A stretch of 6,326 bases of DNA from Deltaproteobacteria bacterium (GTDB lineage: Bacteria; Desulfobacterota; Desulfuromonadia; Geobacterales; DSM-12255): NCBI GenBank assembly GCA_017861215.1, contig JAGFXN010000102.1, positions 1 through 6,326 on the forward strand, in the 5' to 3' direction. The notes below the pieces were generated by a model. The model did no database searches and was not told the DNA's origin. It worked only from the letters and a program-made list of their open reading frames with translations. Shown piece after piece: positions 5,091-6,326 of this stretch. The number at the start of each line of letters is the position of its first letter. Position 1 is the stretch's first letter. Both the position numbers and the translations under genes were made by a program.

Positions 5091-6074
5091 TCATTTGCGG
5101 AGCTTCACACCGGTCGCGACAATATCGTCAGTCCGCAGGCCGCACTCAACATCCGCATCTGTCCATAGGGAACCCTTGTTCTCAATTTTAAACTGAACAC
5201 GGCCCTGGCGCAGCGTAACCCGTGCATCGATGGGGACCGGCTTATCGTCACTGAATACCCCGTTAGCCGTCGTAAGAACATAGGCTTTTTCCGAGCCGAG
5301 GGCCCACTCGAACCCTACAAACGAATGGTCCGGAGTGGAGGAGCCGTCCTTTTTCATCACGCTGTCCATGGCGGTCCAGCAGGCAGCGACGGGCGGAGGA
5401 AGCGCACCCTTCTCCTTTACTTTCGCTGCCTGTTCCCGCTTTGCCGCACTATTCTCCATCATCAGACCAATGGGCGCCCAGAGAGGAATAGTCACCAAAG
5501 CCACAAGAAAGATATAGACGTCCACGACAATCGTCACCGGCACCAGGCCCCACGCAGCTGGATGAGGCTGTCGGCGTTCACCGGTCGCGACGAGTCCAGT
5601 GGCGCTGGTAACCGCCACACCCTCCAGCGCTGGCGGCTCCGAAAAGGAACCATAGGACACAAGGAGCGCACAGGGCGGATAGCTGTCATCGGTCAGCGGC
5701 GGCCGGACCCCCGTCACCCAGTTCGCACTCGTCGGCTGCGCGATCTGGAGTTCGTGAGCCGGGTCGTTGAGGAAGAAGCGCGCGGACTCACAACCCGCTG
5801 GCAGATCGCGCCTTGGGACGATTAAAGTCTCCTGGCCTTCGTATGACGTCGCTTGGTCCAGGCCCCACCATCTGGTAATTTCATAGGCATTCGCACTGGT
5901 GGTCAAGGCAAAGTGCCCGGTCTCCTTCGGCTCACCTTTAATGATGCTTTCGTTCCATGAGGTGGCCAAACATCCCGGCAATATGGCAATAAGCAGCACA
6001 AGAGCGGTCAGGCGGTGCAGGAGGCCGTGTCGTATTGATATGACTGATCTTGAAGCCATAGGTTCATGCACCAT
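5091..6074 (-). CDS. Predicted lipoprotein of unknown function with one internal membrane segment
   Basis: From ATG 6074 the protein has 327 residues. A basic N-terminus and hydrophobic core (about 22-33) end in the lipobox LPGC (32-35), so Cys35 should be lipidated and the protein exported. The middle domain has three further cysteines (Cys95, Cys135, and Cys232 after the membrane segment) and acidic and aromatic patches. A strongly hydrophobic stretch VPVTIVVDVYIFLVALV (178-194, extending to about 205) could be a membrane helix, followed by a charged coil (211-223) and a beta-rich C-terminal domain (about 250-327). The reading frame is open back to an ATG at 6242, but those 56 extra residues are polar and would bury the signal peptide, so I reject that start; ATG 6059 (30-residue signal) is an alternative. 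No strong Shine-Dalgarno is seen. A distant YceK/YidQ resemblance crossed my mind but is not supported. It has no same-operon neighbour in view. Confidence 0.7.
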   Translation of the reverse strand: MVHEPMASRSVISIRHGLLHRLTALVLLIAILPGCLATSWNESIIKGEPKETGHFALTTSANAYEITRWWGLDQATSYEGQETLIVPRRDLPAGCESARFFLNDPAHELQIAQPTSANWVTGVRPPLTDDSYPPCALLVSYGSFSEPPALEGVAVTSATGLVATGERRQPHPAAWGLVPVTIVVDVYIFLVALVTIPLWAPIGLMMENSAAKREQAAKVKEKGALPPPVAACWTAMDSVMKKDGSSTPDHSFVGFEWALGSEKAYVLTTANGVFSDDKPVPIDARVTLRQGRVQFKIENKGSLWTDADVECGLRTDDIVATGVKLRK

Positions 6075-6142
6075 ATTCCCGCCACGCCAGCCACTGCCGT
6101 TCTTTGTTCGATGTTGTTGAGCAATTTGCGTGAACGGTTCAA

Positions 6143-6171
6143 GGGGTCTGCTGGTTTCACCGCAGCACCCC
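6143..6171 (-). promoter_or_regulatory. Hairpin in the upstream leader of the lipoprotein gene
   Basis: GGGG-TGCTG on the minus strand pairs with CAGCA-(GA)-CCCC: a 4-bp and a 5-bp stem separated by a 2-nt bulge, with a 9-nt loop. It lies about 70 nt before the chosen start, inside what would be the 5' leader if transcription begins in the AT-rich segment further right. A regulatory role is unproven. Confidence 0.25.
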
Positions 6172-6242
6172 GTTGTTGGGTGTTCGCTCTTTAATGGTCT
6201 GATAGCCTCGATAAATCTATATCTACTATCTTGGTCTTTCAT

Positions 6243-6326
6243 TCTCTACTTTTCACAAGAAATACGTATAGTATCAAAACACCTATAAATATCATTAAGC
6301 AGCCAAATTCTCTATTATAACCAGTA
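6243..6326 (-). promoter_or_regulatory. AT-rich upstream region with promoter-like elements
   Basis: GC content drops to about 28% (24 of 86 bases from 6241, hand count) against a clearly GC-rich window. On the minus strand there is a perfect TATAAT (6314-6319), whose -35 would fall outside the window, and a second weak pair ATGATA then GATACT (16-nt spacer). No open reading frame of note lies here. The likely role is transcription of the lipoprotein gene with a long leader. Confidence 0.3.

Noticed and set aside
5325..5825. Plus-strand open frame of 166 codons inside the lipoprotein gene
   Set aside because: The opposite strand has a signal peptide, lipobox and balanced composition, whereas this frame is Arg/His-rich with no domain.

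Overview
The window looks like ordinary chromosomal sequence from a GC-rich deltaproteobacterium, most likely a Geobacter-type member of the Desulfuromonadia. This is inferred from the gene content (a DUF3343 protein, a DciA-like DUF721 protein, a long pyrophosphate-dependent phosphofructokinase, a small Cys-rich protein coupled to a methyltransferase gene) and from GGAGG-type ribosome binding sites. No marker gene fixes the genus. I see no RNA gene, transposon, CRISPR array, phage gene or defence system.

Layout. The left edge cuts a minus-strand DUF3343 (putative Se/S-carrier-like) gene. It diverges across about 56 bp from a plus-strand pair: a three-helix small membrane protein whose 3' end overlaps by 8 nt a DUF721/DciA-like protein. 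The DUF721 gene runs tail-to-tail into a minus-strand block and overlaps it by 101 nt. That block, read right to left, is a secreted polysaccharide deacetylase, a 61-residue eight-cysteine protein and a TrmN6-like N6-adenine methyltransferase. Its members overlap by 14 and 23 nt, so it is probably one translationally coupled operon, driven from an extended -10 promoter near 2650.

Farther right, also on the minus strand, is a 674-residue PPi-dependent phosphofructokinase with a clear promoter, ribosome binding site and downstream hairpin. It is probably its own transcription unit, providing reversible glycolytic/gluconeogenic flux. Beyond a 269-bp non-coding stretch with two inverted repeats lies a 327-residue lipoprotein of unknown function. 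The last 85 or so bases are very AT-rich (about 28% GC by hand count) and probably hold its upstream control region.

The genes do not form one obvious pathway: cell-envelope modification, RNA modification, replication-linked and central-carbon functions sit side by side. The most noteworthy points are the nested gene overlaps, the Cys-rich miniprotein, altered motifs in the deacetylase and the phosphofructokinase, and a possible leaderless start for the small membrane protein. I found no convincing evidence of a new multi-gene system.
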